Assembly (NCBI GenBank): GCA_023333565.1
Contig: JAJKFH010000948.1
Coordinates: 4,476,001-4,540,000 of the forward strand
Direction: 5' to 3'
Origin: Puffinus mauretanicus
Lineage: Eukaryota > Chordata > Aves > Procellariiformes > Procellariidae
Length of the DNA stretch: 64,000 nt
Position 1 is the first letter of the stretch, and each line of letters begins with the position of its first letter. A model generated the notes under the pieces. It saw only the letters and a program-made list of their open reading frames with translations. It made no database searches and was not told the DNA's origin. Of the stretch, positions 49,301 to 60,200 are shown in pieces. The position numbers and the translations under genes were made by a program.

Positions 49301-50968
49301 AGGTCTTGGGACAGAAGACAGCTGTATAGATATGTGACTTTCCATTTTCCTAACTAGCCCTTTTCTTCTCCTCAAACATGGCGCTGTTCCCACTGTCCCT
49401 GAACAGACAACGACAAAGCGTAGGCAAGAGCAGGGATGAATGTCAGTGTCCCAGCGCCTGGTTAACACACTCTCACAAGTGACAACTACACCTGACAGTG
49501 TCAAACAGATATACTGCCTGGTTTATTTCCTTGTTCTAGGCTGCTTTATTTCTCTGTTTTAGGCAAGTCAAACATTGTTTAGGGTCTTTTAGCTCTCTTT
49601 TCTCCCTGTTCCCTCCCCTTCTCCCTTATTCCCCATTCTTTTCTCAACTCTTCAGTCCCTGTACAGCAGGATCAACCCCATCCTTTGCAAAGCAGATGTT
49701 CTAAGTACTGTGTCCAAATGGGCTAAAAAGATGTAGCCTTTCATTCTGACTTTGCCTGCCTGCTTTAATTTGCTTCTCTAAAACAACTCAGCTTTAAAAA
49801 AAAACGCTGGCCTACCCATCAGAAGGGGTTTGCATGCTCTGCATGCTCTCAGTTTGCAGCTCAAAAACATCTCAAGAAAGAGAAGGGTCCCTCTGCTTTT
49901 TGAGTAGGCAATTCAACACTTCTGCACTTTCTGCACACAAGACATTATTTCAGCCATGCCACTCCGAGCCCTTTCTTCTTTTCTTCCCACACGCCTCAAG
50001 TGCACATGTGCCTTTCTCTGGCAGGCAGGCCAGGCTGGGAATAGTAGTTGGGGTGGGAAGGAAAGTCTCAGAACAAACCATTTATGTTGCAAAACAAAGA
50101 ACTCTTGAATCCAGTGAATATTAACTCAATTACATATTTTTCAGTTTTTTAAAATACTATAAAATTACTTCAAAGATTTTGCCTTCACAAATCTCACCTC
50201 TATATGGCAAGTGATATGGTAAAATCCTCTTAAAATATTCACCTGAGAAATTGGTTAAGGTTTGAATAAGAAAATTGCTAACTGAAGCTAATTGGCCCAA
50301 TTTCTGGCTGTGATCCACCCATTACTACTAAAGATAACACCACCTGTCAAAAGGGTGAAAAATGTTTGATCTTTGTATGTTTCTTTTCCCTTGTTTCCAG
50401 AGTTCACTCCATAATAGGGAATTTAGATCTCTCTTTTCAGAGCTTGAATTTTGCTGCTGATCTGCCCCAACTTTTACAGTATATCTTTATTTCTAAAGCA
50501 GCTGAACTGGGAATTGGTATGGTAGGTTTCAATTTAGCTCTTTAAATAAAAATTAAATTTTAGAGTAACCCAGTTGCCTGAGGCTACTGTGCACAGCAGC
50601 TAAGTAGGAGACTGGAGCAGACTCCTGGGCTTTGGATGATTTTGCTATAAAATGTTTCTGGTTATTACAGTGAAAAATGTTTAGAAAAAATGGAAGGAGG
50701 TAATTTTTTTCTCTCTTCTGTGTGTTTCCCTGTTTCATTTCCATAACACTCACAAGAAACACATCCTGAGAGCCACATTATGTAGTAGGGAAATTTCATT
50801 TCTCCTGTGTTTCCTGGAAGAATGGAATTCCCTTTCAAGTTTTAATTTCATACCTTTGGATTATATGCTATATTTTTCATCACCAGAATTGCTATGGGCA
50901 TGAAGCTGCAAGGGTCTTTTAAAAAAACTTCGACTTTGGCAACTGCCTCTTGGCAAACACCCACTTAG
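46326..50968. other. Unique DNA, nothing recognised
   Basis: I see no gene. Frames are at most 96 codons (plus, 49,834-50,124). A poly-T tract sits at 47,851-47,866. The segment 49,300-50,060 is somewhat GC-richer than its surroundings but without motif or splice context. Confidence 0.55.
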
Positions 50969-51095
50969 GTTTCAGGAGACCAAGCTTCAGTTCCCAGTTC
51001 TGTTGCTGGTTTGTTGGACAAACTTGATCAACTCACTTCACTGTTTCCTAATTTCTGTGCCCTAATTCCACAGTTGTGAAATGAAGATGGTCGCT
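50969..51095 (-). repeat. MIR-like SINE, minus orientation
   Basis: On the plus strand the segment reads as a MIR in reverse complement: CAAGCTTCAGTTCCCAGTTC, TGTTGCTGG, a GATCAACTCACTTCACTGTT block equivalent to CAAGTCACTTAACCTCTCTG, then TTTCTGTGCCCTAATTCCAC and TGTGAAATGAAGATGG equivalent to TCTGTAAAATGGGGA. The order of four blocks makes this the clearest of the MIR-like copies here. It is diverged and ancient. Confidence 0.68.
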
Positions 51096-51645
51096 CTGAA
51101 CCTCAATTGTAGAAGAGGCTGAGACAACAGAAGGTAAGTATGTGTCCTGGTTTCGGCAGTATGTTTATTAAGATTAGCATGTCTTAATATTTGTTTAGAT
51201 ATAGCTTTGCCCTGGATAAAAGACTACTTCAAGCATAAGATAGCTCACCCTGCTAAAGGGGATCCACTTTTTTCTTATGTTTTGTCTTGTGATTCAAAGA
51301 CCCAACTTGGCACAAAGAGCGGTCAGGTGTGCACTGGCAAAACCAAACCAAACCAAACCAAAAAACATTAAGCTCCTCAACTAAGATATATTTTGTTAAT
51401 TTCTTCTATGAGCAATGAGAAGTTTATGACATTTGTCAAAGCTTCCTTTCTCAAGTGTGCAGTGGTGTCAGTGATTAGGTAGCATGGTTAATAAATATAA
51501 GAATACTCTGAAGTTAATAAAGTAAATAATGTTCTTTAATTTAGACTGTATAGTATACATTTTTGGTAATCTGTTCACAGAAATAGGTGTGCATCTCCCC
51601 TTGTTGCCGAGTTGAGACACTTGAGAAAAGAAAAAAAAAAAAAAA
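51096..51645. other. Unique DNA with (AACC)n and poly-A
   Basis: The stretch holds an (AACCA)-type simple repeat at 51,340-51,362 and an A-rich run at 51,626-51,645 abutting the CR1 copy C tail. A 15-base TGTCCTGGTTTCGGC at 51,146 resembles an avian LTR terminus but nothing beyond it supports an LTR. Confidence 0.6.
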
Positions 51646-53200
51646 TCATAGAATCACAGAATGATTTGGAAAGGAAGGGGCCTTTAAAGGTCATCCAGTC
51701 CAACCTTCCTGCCATGTGCAAGGACATCTTTCACTAGATCAGTTTGCTCAAAGCCCCAGCCAACCTGACTTTGAACACTTCCAATGATGGGGCATCCACA
51801 ACTGATGGGGCAACCTGTTCCAGTGTCTCATCAACCTCATCGTAAAAAATTTCTTCCCTATATGTACTCTGAATCTACCCTTTTTTAGTTTAAAACCATT
51901 GGCCCTTGTCCTTTCACTACAGGCCTTGGTAAAAAACCTTCCTCCATCTTTCTTATAAGCCCCCTTTAAGTATTGAAAGGCCACAGTGAGGTCTCCCTGG
52001 AGCCTTTTCTTCTCCAGGCTGAAAAACCCAACTCTCTCAGCCTTTCTTCACAGGAGAGGGGTTTCAGACCTCTGATCACTTTCATGGCCCTTCTCTGGAT
52101 CCGCACTAAAAGGTCCACATCTTTCTTGTACTCGGGACCCTAGGAGTGGATGCACTACTCCAGGTGGGGTTCAACGAGAATAGAAAGGTAAGAATCTCTT
52201 CCCTTGACCTGCTGGCCACGCTTCTTTTTATGCGGCCCAGGATACTATTGGCTTTCTGGGCTGCAAGTGCACATTGCTAGCTCATATCTATTTTTTTCAT
52301 CCACCAGTATTCCCAAATCCTTCTCTGCTGGATGCTCTCAATCAATTCATCCCCTAGTCTGTGCTGATATTGAGGATTGCCCTGATCCAGGCACAGGACC
52401 TTGCACTTGGCTTTGTTGAACTTCATGAGGTTCACATGGGCCCAATTCTCAAGCCTGTCAAGGTCCCTCTGGATGGCATCCCTTCCCTCTAGTGAATCAA
52501 CTGCACTACTCAGCGTGGTGTCATTTGCAAACTTGCTGAGGGTGCACTCAATTTTACTAACTATGTCATTAATGAAGATTTTAAATAGTATTGGTTCCAG
52601 TTCGGGCCCTTGAAGGACACCACTTGTTACTGGTTTCCATTTGGACATTGAGCCATTGACTGTAACTCTTTGGATGTGGCCAATTCCTTTTCCATCTAAT
52701 AGTCCCTCCATCAAATCCACCTCTTTCCTGTTTAGAGGTAAAAATGTTGTGGGGGACTGTGTCAAAGACCTTACAGAAATGCAGGTAGATGACATCTGTA
52801 GCTCTTCCCTTGTCCACCGATGCACTCACTCTATCATAGAAGGCCACTATTAGATTAGTCAGGCAGCATTTGCCCTTGGTGAAGCCATGTTGACTCTCTC
52901 TAACCGCCTGTCCCTGTGTTCTGTGTGCTTCACCATAACTTCCAGGAGGATCTGTTCCATGATCTTCCCGGGCACAGAGGTGAGGCTGACTGGTCGGTAA
53001 TTACCAGGGTCCTCCTTATAATCCTTTTTAAAAATGGGTGTGATATTCTCTTTTCTCCAGTCACTGCGGATTTCACCTGACTGCCATGACTTTTCAAATG
53101 TGATGGAAAGTGGCTTAACAACTACATCTGCCAATTCCCTTGGGACCTGGGATGCATCTTGTTGGGTCCCACAGACTAGTGTATGTTCAGGTTTCTCAGG
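51646..53200 (-). mobile_element. CR1 LINE copy C, 5'-truncated
   Basis: A 1.55-kb CR1 in minus orientation. The 3' end (51,646) has the avian CR1 tail: two ATTCTGTG / ATTCTATG units next to the GGTTGGACTGGATGACC block. The coding part covers most of the RT, from a [15 protein letters not shown] segment at the 5' end (near 53,170) through [20 protein letters not shown] (53,000), [12 protein letters not shown] (52,750), [17 protein letters not shown] (52,590) and [20 protein letters not shown] (52,400). It belongs to a different CR1 subfamily from copies A and B, closer to the classic chicken type. The 5' end is cut exactly where an LTR begins. Confidence 0.95.
52277..53134 (-). pseudogene. 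CR1 ORF2 reverse transcriptase, broken (copy C)
   Basis: The RT is spread over three minus-strand frames: 52,859-53,134, 52,581-52,847 and 52,277-52,825. Motif A reads FCKVFDTVP: the position normally occupied by the catalytic Asp (LDF) is a His-Phe-Cys sequence ([11 protein letters not shown]), so that Asp is lost. Motif C reads KFANDTT where an active enzyme has FADD, so one of the paired catalytic Asp residues is now Asn. With frameshifts as well, the enzyme is dead. Thumb-region motifs are preserved ([20 protein letters not shown]). Confidence 0.9.
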
Positions 53201-53327
53201 TGTCGTAGTTTAACCCCAGCCGGCAACTAAGCCCCACACAGCTGCTCGCTCACTCCCTCCACAATGGGATGGGGGAGAGAATTGGAAGGGTAAAAGTGAG
53301 AAAACTTGTGGGTTGAGATAAAGGCAG

Positions 53328-53333
53328 TTTAAT
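53328..53333 (-). terminator. LTR polyadenylation signal (ATTAAA)
   Basis: Minus-strand ATTAAA lies about 150 bp downstream of the predicted start site and upstream of the T-rich CTTTATCTCAACCC segment. It would serve as the polyadenylation signal of the LTR, marking the R region. Confidence 0.6.
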
Positions 53334-53510
53334 AGGCAAAGCAAAAGCTGCACACACAAGCAAAGCAAATCAAGGAATTCATTCACTGCTTCCCATGGGC
53401 AGGCAGGTGTTCATCCATCTCCAGGAATTCAGGGCTCCATCACGCGTAACGGTTACTTGGGAAGACAAACACCACCACTCCGAACGCCCCCCTCTCCTTC
53501 TTCTTCACCC

Positions 53511-53536
53511 AGCTTTATATGCTGAGCATGACGTCC
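53511..53536 (-). promoter_or_regulatory. LTR core promoter: TATA box plus CRE-like site
   Basis: On the minus strand GGACGTCA (53,536-53,529) is followed by CATATAAAGCT (53,521-53,511). GACGTCA is the core of a CREB/ATF site and TATAAA is a canonical TATA box, so leftward Pol II initiation is expected about 25-30 bp further on, near 53,485. Whether the promoter is still active cannot be judged from sequence. Confidence 0.7.
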
Positions 53537-53795
53537 TATGGTATGGAATATCCCTTTGGTCAGTTGGGGTCAGCTGTCCCGGCTGTGTCCCCTCCCAACT
53601 TCTTGTGCACCCCCAGCCTACTCGCTGGTGGGGTGGGGTGAGAAGCAGAAAAGGCCTTGACTCTGTGTAAGCACTGCTCAGCAGTAACGAAAACGTCAGT
53701 GTGTTATCAACACTGTTTTCTGCACAAATCCAAAACATAGCCCCATACAAGCTACTGTGAAGAAAATTAACTCTATCCGGGCCAAAACCAGCACA

Positions 53796-55299
53796 TCTTG
53801 AAAGTCTCTGTCTCCTGCATTTAAAATGCAAATAGGACCCTGAAAATAAGAACCAAACTTCAACTAAAGAAATACTCTGCAAACCACAAAAAAGCAATAG
53901 CTTTGAGACTTCTAAGCTTCCTTACTCCTCCTCAGCAGAGGGCTAATTTGGGAAAATATGTATGTTGATTCAAGTTTTCACTGGTTGCCACGGCATTGCT
54001 TCTCATAACCAGAGACTGCATATATCCTTAGCTATTTATCATTCCCCTCCAGGCACCCAAAAGAGCACAAATGGTCCTTACCTAAAATAAATAAATAAGG
54101 CTTTCATCTTTGCCCTGGCATATTCAGCAGTGCAATTATATAGCGCTTCAACCAAATACAGGAAATGTGAGCAGCCTGTGTCCTTGGCACTGTGTAAATC
54201 AGAAGAAAAAAAATATTAATAATAGTAAGCTTCCTCCTTTTGCATAGAAAAGACAAAAGGGAGATAATAAGCAGTCTAAGGAAGAGGCTTGGATTGCTTT
54301 TTATCTTGAAGTAATGATTGCCCTGCAACCACACATATAGCCTGGAACAAACTGTTGACTGTCTATTATCTGTTTTTTTCAAATTTCTTATCTATTTCAG
54401 ATAAACGGACTTTTCTTAAGATCCAAAACTCTGCTGTTGACAAAATGCTTTCACTTTGGGATTTTGTCTCACCAGCTTTATCTGTGTTCCCTGGCAACTT
54501 TGTTTAAGAGAATTCTGGACCTGATAAGATACATCAGCAGTATTTGGTATAGTGTTAGCTCCCTACCCTTAACACGAACAAGACGTTATGACCAGTCACC
54601 TGGTCTACTGGTCCGAACTCTGCTAATGGATGTCTGAGAGAGAATCTGCTAGAGCCAATGTCCCTGTACACTCTCAGTTTACCTGAAGTTTTCAGAGTCA
54701 AGCCTTCAATCTTAGATCCTACATTGAATGAATATTGCTACTGAAATCAATGAGATTAGAAAAAAGCATCAAGCAAACCATGGAATTAAATATCATACTG
54801 TACTGGGAAAAAGTGACTGATTGGAATATGCCATAAAATGTTTTTTCTACGTATTTTTAGCCATGAATTTTTTTTATACTATTACATGAATTGTAAGAAA
54901 GGACAGTTAATACATCAAGTACCTGTTACTTACATTCTCTTGATGAGGATCTGCTTTCCGTGATGTAACTTGGTCCTCTCAAGTTACAACTAAGCTTTCA
55001 CTAGGCCAAGGAGTTTCTTCGAAAAAGTAATCTCATTATAGCTGTACCTTTGGATATCTGGACGGTGTTTTGTCATGATCAGTTTAGTACTGCAAATGCA
55101 TAGAGGACACTCATGATAAAAGAAATGGAATTAAAAGAGAGGAAGAATGATTGCTGGCAACTACAAGCTCTGCATGACCTTGAAAATGGAAGATCACAAA
55201 GGATCCGAATATATGGTGCAACATAGAAATGATTTAAAATACTCTTAAAAGAAACAGCTGTAGCAAGATGAGAAGAAAACAGATAATTGACACCAGATG
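53796..55299. other. Unique DNA, no gene recognised
   Basis: I see no gene. A 92-codon frame (minus, 54,104-54,382) has no motif. The segment 54,712-54,760 (TAGATCCTACATTGAATG ... TGAAATCAATGAGAT) weakly resembles the ancient palindromic amniote repeat. Confidence 0.5.
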
Positions 55300-55740
55300 T
55301 CCCTCTCAGACAGTGATGAAAGAGTAATTACAGAGGGAGAGATAGCATCCTGCAGAGAGCAGATGAGCTTTACCAGCGGCTCTACAAGAATGCATAGAGA
55401 CAAACATGACAAGTTTCACCACCTCCTATGACATAAAAAGAGATGTGAAGAAAAAATCTTACCTTATGCACTCAAAAAGAAGATAGAGAAAGTCATGAAG
55501 CCTTTAAAGAGGAAAAATACCTGGGACAGATGGCATGACTAGTGATATCATAAAAGTTGGAGGGAACCCAGTAACCCAGCCAGAAAAGCTAATCAACTTG
55601 AACTACAGTGAACAAAGTGTCAAAGGACTGGAATTATACTATAATCACTCTTCTGTGTTGTAAAAATGCCAAAGGTGCTAAGAGACATACAGCCTTCTTA
55701 TAGACTTCCAGACGTTTCTTATGTTGTTGAGCACATTAGC
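55300..55740 (+). repeat. RTE-clade LINE relic (reverse transcriptase)
   Basis: Conceptual translation in shifting plus frames gives a run of RT-like blocks in the right order. Near 55,327: DSILQRADELYQRLYKNA, the segment upstream of the RT fingers (pattern ILQR..EFY..LY). Near 55,470: ILPYALKKKIEKVMK. Near 55,520: KIPGTDGMTSDIIKVGGNPV, the RT segment with the PG.DG motif. Near 55,615: KVSKDWNYTIITLL, the VP.DWK.AIITLL segment, followed by a degraded KNAKGAKRHT block where NYRPISLL would fall. The style is that of RTE-type LINEs rather than CR1. Frames are broken several times. Family identity needs a database search. Confidence 0.6.
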
Positions 55741-58696
55741 TGAGCAATTGACTTTTGTAACAGCTACAATTCAACTACTCCAAAATAGATAAGAATACTT
55801 TATAAAGCGTATTTCATGTTGGTGTAATAAACTACTAAATGCACATAATTTCATGAGATAGATAATGACTCTCTGACAGACTGTCTATCTACATGCCTAA
55901 GTAATGATATAGCAATATGTGAAAAATAAATTCCCCCAAATCAAACTCTAACAAAATGACACTCAGCTCTACGTACACTCCCTAGGGAGAAGATGAGAGG
56001 GATCATGAACTATATGTGACAGATGTTAGTCAGAGTGCTTAAAGCTCTACTGGGAAGCAATTGCATTACAGTGATGAGGGTGGCTTGAGAATCTACAGAG
56101 GAGAAAATTATGAGCAAAAAGTAACCTCTGAATATGCCTACACATTCCTTCTGAATAAATGTCAATATTGATAGGAATGTTTTCAATCTATTGAAAAATT
56201 TACATCTAATAAATTTTTTTTTAGAATTTTTAAAGTGGCTTTAGATAAAGTGTTCAGAACCTGTGATCCTTAATCGTTTTTCACTTAACAATATACATCT
56301 TTAATAAACTGATCTGTATTTCAGAGCTGCTGAACAATACTACTCCCCTCGATTATATGTCTATATCTTGTACTACTTTTTGGATACTGAAGAAACCAGC
56401 TTTTAAATGACCTTTTACTTTATGATATTTTTTTTCTAATTTGATTCTCATTTGCTAATGCTGTATTAGTCCAACAAAGCAACAAACAGAATTAGTTTTG
56501 AAGAACATTCTCATGACAAAGGTGCTTTTCTATTTCCTGAGTAATGTTTTAACTAATTTTTTCTAATCAGCTAATGTAGGTTGGAACACAGAAAGGTGAA
56601 AGCATGCTAGAGTTTTTTGTTACACTATCAAAATGCTTCCTGAGGAACTCTAATTAGTTACCTCTTTGTTAACACTATATTTCTAAGGTACTCTAATTAT
56701 TTGCTAAGCATATTCATTGATGGGACAGTGAGTGAAGAATTTAAATGAAACTTCTGGTTAACTTCCTAGCAGGTTAGAAATATAGGAACTTTCCCCTCAT
56801 GGGACAGTGGAAACATTATCAAATGACTTGAAGGAATGATTCAGTCATTGCTAAGATTGCATTTATGATTTAATATAAAAATGTTGGATTCAGAAACAAA
56901 TCTTCATTGGCTGGAGAGAACTTTATCAGTATAGATAGTATCATTATTGACAGATCAAGGCATAATTATATCTATTTAATGAGCTTTGGATCAGAGCCAT
57001 GGTGAAGTACACTATTATCTCTTATTTTAAAAAGCACTGGATAAAATAATTTGGATGTCAGTCTAACGGTTATGCTTTCTTGAACACTTGTATTGATATG
57101 TGCAAAAAGGCATTTGTGCAATCAAGAAAAGCTCTATAGTATTGGTGTATTTATGGTTTCCAGCAGTGGAATTTTCAGAGGGAAAATTAAAAACCTACAA
57201 AAAATATTTGCAACAAGGGCATGAACATTTCACATAGGGAGCTCATGCTCTTCAAATTGCTCTAGGCATGGATTTTAAATAAGCAGGTTTCCACTCTTGA
57301 ATAGCACCATTGAGTGTACTCCATCAAGACAACTGGCAGTCCAAACAAAGAACATTATCAAACACATGTGAAATGGTAATTATGCAACTGTCATTAGTCA
57401 AATCAGCAGCTGTTATAAGAAAACTCTAAGTGACAGATGGAAACATTCTTTTTCTTTTCCTTCATTTCCATTTCCCTCCCTCTCTGCCTAGATGAGACCT
57501 TTTTTAAACTGGAAGTGCCTGGGAAAGTGGGGCATTAAAAATAAAGATGAATCACTTTCTCTTAACTTGTGTTCAGCAATGCTTTGAGAATTTGTCCAAA
57601 ATAGGTAAATAATGAACAACATTGCCCTCTGATGGACTCTGTTTTGCTCTGTCAAGAGTAAATATGCATGAAATCATTCAGTTTCTGGCTTTGTGGGGAG
57701 AAAGACAAAATTAATTGAAGAAGTTGAGCCAAGCTGCATTTTTTTGAACAGCTTTATCTGAATTTATGAAAGGGACTAAAGTTTCCTGAAGTAAAAATCC
57801 CTTCTTAGATGGCTGCCTATCTAGGTTACAATGCATATCTCTTTTTAAGGATGTAACTTATTCCTTTGTAAAGTAATAATGATTTCAATGGGACCAGTTA
57901 CATTTAAGCACACATTTAACTGTTTTGCCAGACCAGGACTTCATAATAATATTGATTTTCTGTTAGTTACCAAAATAGATGGGAGAAATCATGAGACCTG
58001 ACTAAATCAGTGCCAGAAAATCATAACAAATTTAAAGCAAACCTTTTCAAAATTTGTTGTACCCAGAAGGACTGAAACAGAAATATCAAAATAAATTTTG
58101 AAATGCTGTTCTTGGTATATTCTTGACCCATCAGAACTGTAAACTATCAGATTTCCAAGAATCCAAAGGAGAAAAAAGAAGGTCAAAATGGCTGAGGGTT
58201 TTTATAATATGTGGTTCCTTTTCCAAAACCAGTAATCTGCACATAGGCTCCAACAGATTTTGAAAATTTGGCTCTACCAAAACTAGAAACTCAAACTGTT
58301 AATTATCAGAACTGATTCCCAGTGCTTGAACTTGAGTTCCCCTCATTACAAAAATCAGTATCAACAGTGGCTGCCAGTATAAACTAGATTTCTGGGTTTC
58401 TCCCCTTCTCCTACATAGCCATGTATGTACCCACTCATAAACTAGGGACATAAAACTGAGAAATGTATTAATTTGCTTTTCTGATATTCACATGGTCTTA
58501 AAGCTACAGTTACAGAAAGAAGCAAATGATGCTCAGCAGAAATAGTAAGTAGGTAATTAAATAGTACTTAGATGAAAACTATATCACTGGAAATGTTTAC
58601 TTTTGATTCAGAGGATACACACATGCAACACACTGAGCCAGAATAGGGTGAACCACCTAGCTTACCTCTGAAGTCAGCCTTTCCATTTCCAGCATT
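55741..58696. other. AT-rich unique DNA with one ancient repeat scrap
   Basis: There is no frame above 60 codons over most of this stretch, consistent with its high AT content. At 57,880-57,938 the sequence GATTTCAATGGGACCAGTTA, then CATTTAAGCACACATTTAAC and TGTTTTGCCAGACCAGG resembles a widespread ancient amniote repeat (GACTTCAATGGGAC..., TTAAGCA..., GTGCTTTGCTGGATCAGG). Confidence 0.55.
57880..57938 (+). repeat. Ancient amniote repeat scrap
   Basis: Three blocks in order (TTCAATGGGACC, TTTAAGCACACATTTAA and TTTTGCCAGACCAGG) match an ancient interspersed repeat I recall from turtle, crocodile and bird genomes. The family name is not certain. About 60 bp survive. Confidence 0.5.
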
Positions 58697-60110
58697 CATA
58701 GAATCATTGAATCTCAGAATCATAAAATACCAGGTTGGAAGGGACCTCAAAGATCATCTCGTCCAACCTTTCTTGGCAAAAGCACAGTTTAGACAAGATG
58801 GCCCAGCACCCTGTCCAGACAAATCTTAAAAATGTCCAATGTTGGGGAATCCACCACTTCCCTGGGGACATTATTCCAATGGATGATTGTTCTCCTTGTG
58901 AAAAATTTTCTTCTTGTGTCCAGTCGGAATCTCCCCGGGAATAACGTGTTCCCATTACCCCTCATCTTTTCCATGTGTCTCCTTGGAAAAAGGGAGTCTC
59001 CGTCTTCTTTGTTGCCACCCTTTAAATACTAGAGCATGGTGATAAGGTCTCCCCTAAGCCTTCTTTTCTCAAGGCTGAACAAACCCAGTTCTCTCAGCCT
59101 TTTCTCATATGGCAGGCTTCCCGAACCTTTGATCATTTTTGTGGCTCTTCTCTGGACCCTCTCCAGGCTGTCCACATCTGTTTTTGTAGAGCGGGGACCA
59201 AAACTGAACACAGTATTCCAGGTGTGGCCTGAGAATTGCTGAGTAGAGTGGGATAATGACTTCTTTATCTCTGCTGGTGATGCCCTTGTTGATGCAACCC
59301 AGCATCCTGTTGGCTTTCTTTGCCACAGCAGCACGCTGTTCGCTCGTATTGAGCTTGTTGTCCACTAGGACCCCCAGGTCCCTTTCCACAGACCTGCTCC
59401 CCAGACGGGTAGATCCCAGCCTGTGCTGCACGCCTGGATTATGTTTTCCCAGGTGCAAGACCTTACATTGTCTTTGTTGAGCTTCATAAGGTTCTTGTTA
59501 GCCCACTCTTCCAGCCCACCCAGGTCTTCCTGCAGGGTGGCTCTCCCTCTGAAGTGTCCACTTCCCCACTCAGTTTGGTATCATTGGCATCATTTGGCAA
59601 ACTTCATCAGGGTACACAGGGTACACCCATCATCCAGATCACTTTTGAAGATATTAAACAGCGTTGGGCCCAATTTCGATCCTGGGGGACCCCACTTGTG
59701 ACACGTTGCCAGTTTGAAAAGGAGCTATTTACCACCACCCTCTGGGTGCGGCCCATCAGCCGGTTCCCCACCCACTGCACAGACCACTTGTCTAGACCAT
59801 AACGCATCAGTTTCTCTAGGAGGAAGCTGTGGGAAACTGTACTGAAAACCTTGGAGAAATCCAGGTAGCCAATGTGCACCTCTCGCCCCACATCAACCAA
59901 GCAGGTTACTTTGTCATAGAAGGGGATCAGGTTTGTCAAGCACGATTTGCCCTTGGTGAATCCATGCTGGCTTTTCCCAATCACGTGCTTCATTGTACCT
60001 GTCATGGATTTGTTCCATAACTTTCCCAGGGACTGAAGTAACACTGATGGGTCTATAATTCCCTGGATCCTCCTTTAAACCCTTCCTGTAAATGGGGGTG
60101 ACAGCATTAC
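58697..60110 (-). mobile_element. CR1 LINE copy B, 5'-truncated, inverted partner of copy A
   Basis: A 1.41-kb CR1 on the minus strand. The 3' end at 58,697 has three degenerate ATTCTATG units (ATTCTGAG, ATTCAATG, ATTCTATG) after GAGGTCCCTTCCAACCTGG. The 5' end, near 60,110, falls in the RT N-terminus (AVTPIYRKG). From 59,179 to 59,993 it is almost identical to copy A on the other strand, with one mismatch (59,786 region, Arg versus Gln codon). On both sides of that tract the two copies differ at several percent, and their 5' parts differ by indels. It carries the same small lesions as copy A. Confidence 0.95.
59036..60044 (-). pseudogene. CR1 ORF2 reverse transcriptase, broken (copy B)
   Basis: Frames on the minus strand at 59,607-60,044 (145 codons), 59,105-59,458 and 59,029-59,334 cover RT palm to thumb. 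The palm frame runs from the [20 protein letters not shown] block through motif A YLDFSKVFSTVSHSFLLEKL to SGVPQD, then stops at the frameshift that follows segment B. Motif C is destroyed by the same 10-bp insertion seen in copy A. The thumb frame carries [15 protein letters not shown] and [17 protein letters not shown]. Apart from one Arg/Gln change the shared palm region encodes the same residues as copy A. Confidence 0.92.
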
Positions 60111-60200
60111 TAAACCTGACCCAGTGAATGAAGTCAACAGTGTAATTCCAGCCTCACTGAAGTTCATGGCAAAATTTTGATTGATTTCAGTAGGGAAGTA
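60111..60200. repeat. Possible ancient palindromic amniote repeat at the CR1 copy B junction
   Basis: At 60,128-60,195 the sequence TGAAGTCAACAGTGTAATTC, then TCACTGAAGTTCATGGCAAA and ATTGATTTCAGTAGGG has the repeated TGAAGTCAATGG / ATTGACTTCAATGGG pattern of an ancient amniote repeat. CR1 copy B ends directly beside it, so the CR1 may have inserted next to or into the older repeat. The call is from resemblance only. Confidence 0.4.

Larger units (their letters stand above)
53201..53795 (-). mobile_element. Solo LTR, abundant avian ERV family
   Basis: A 595-bp LTR with TG...CA ends on the minus strand (minus start TGTGCTGGTTTTGGCC at 53,795; minus end GGGTTAAACTACGACA at 53,201). I recognise it as one of the most common LTR families in neoavian genomes. 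It is complete: U3 with a CRE/ATF-like site and TATA box, R with an ATTAAA polyadenylation signal, and U5. There is no internal retroviral sequence on either side, so it is solo. The flanking pentamers (TCAGG and TCTTG) differ, so there is no simple target-site duplication. The 130-codon frame inside it (53,505-53,897) and the 91-codon plus frame are not genes. Confidence 0.9.

Noticed and set aside
51146..51160. TGTCCTGGTTTCGGC, like the start of an avian ERV LTR
   Set aside because: The resemblance ends after about 15 bases, and no matching LTR body or end follows.
53505..53897. A 130-codon minus frame
   Set aside because: It lies mostly inside the solo LTR (53,201-53,795), where such frames are non-coding.
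54115..54190. ATATAGCGCTTCAACC...GGCACTGTGTAAAT, resembling a MIR or other SINE 5' part
   Set aside because: Only two short blocks match, so it is not enough for a call.
59256..59802. Frames on the plus strand of copy B identical to minus-strand frames over copy A (74, 92 and 82 codons)
   Set aside because: They are antisense shadows of the CR1 RT. Identity between loci reflects the shared CR1 sequence, not a conserved gene.
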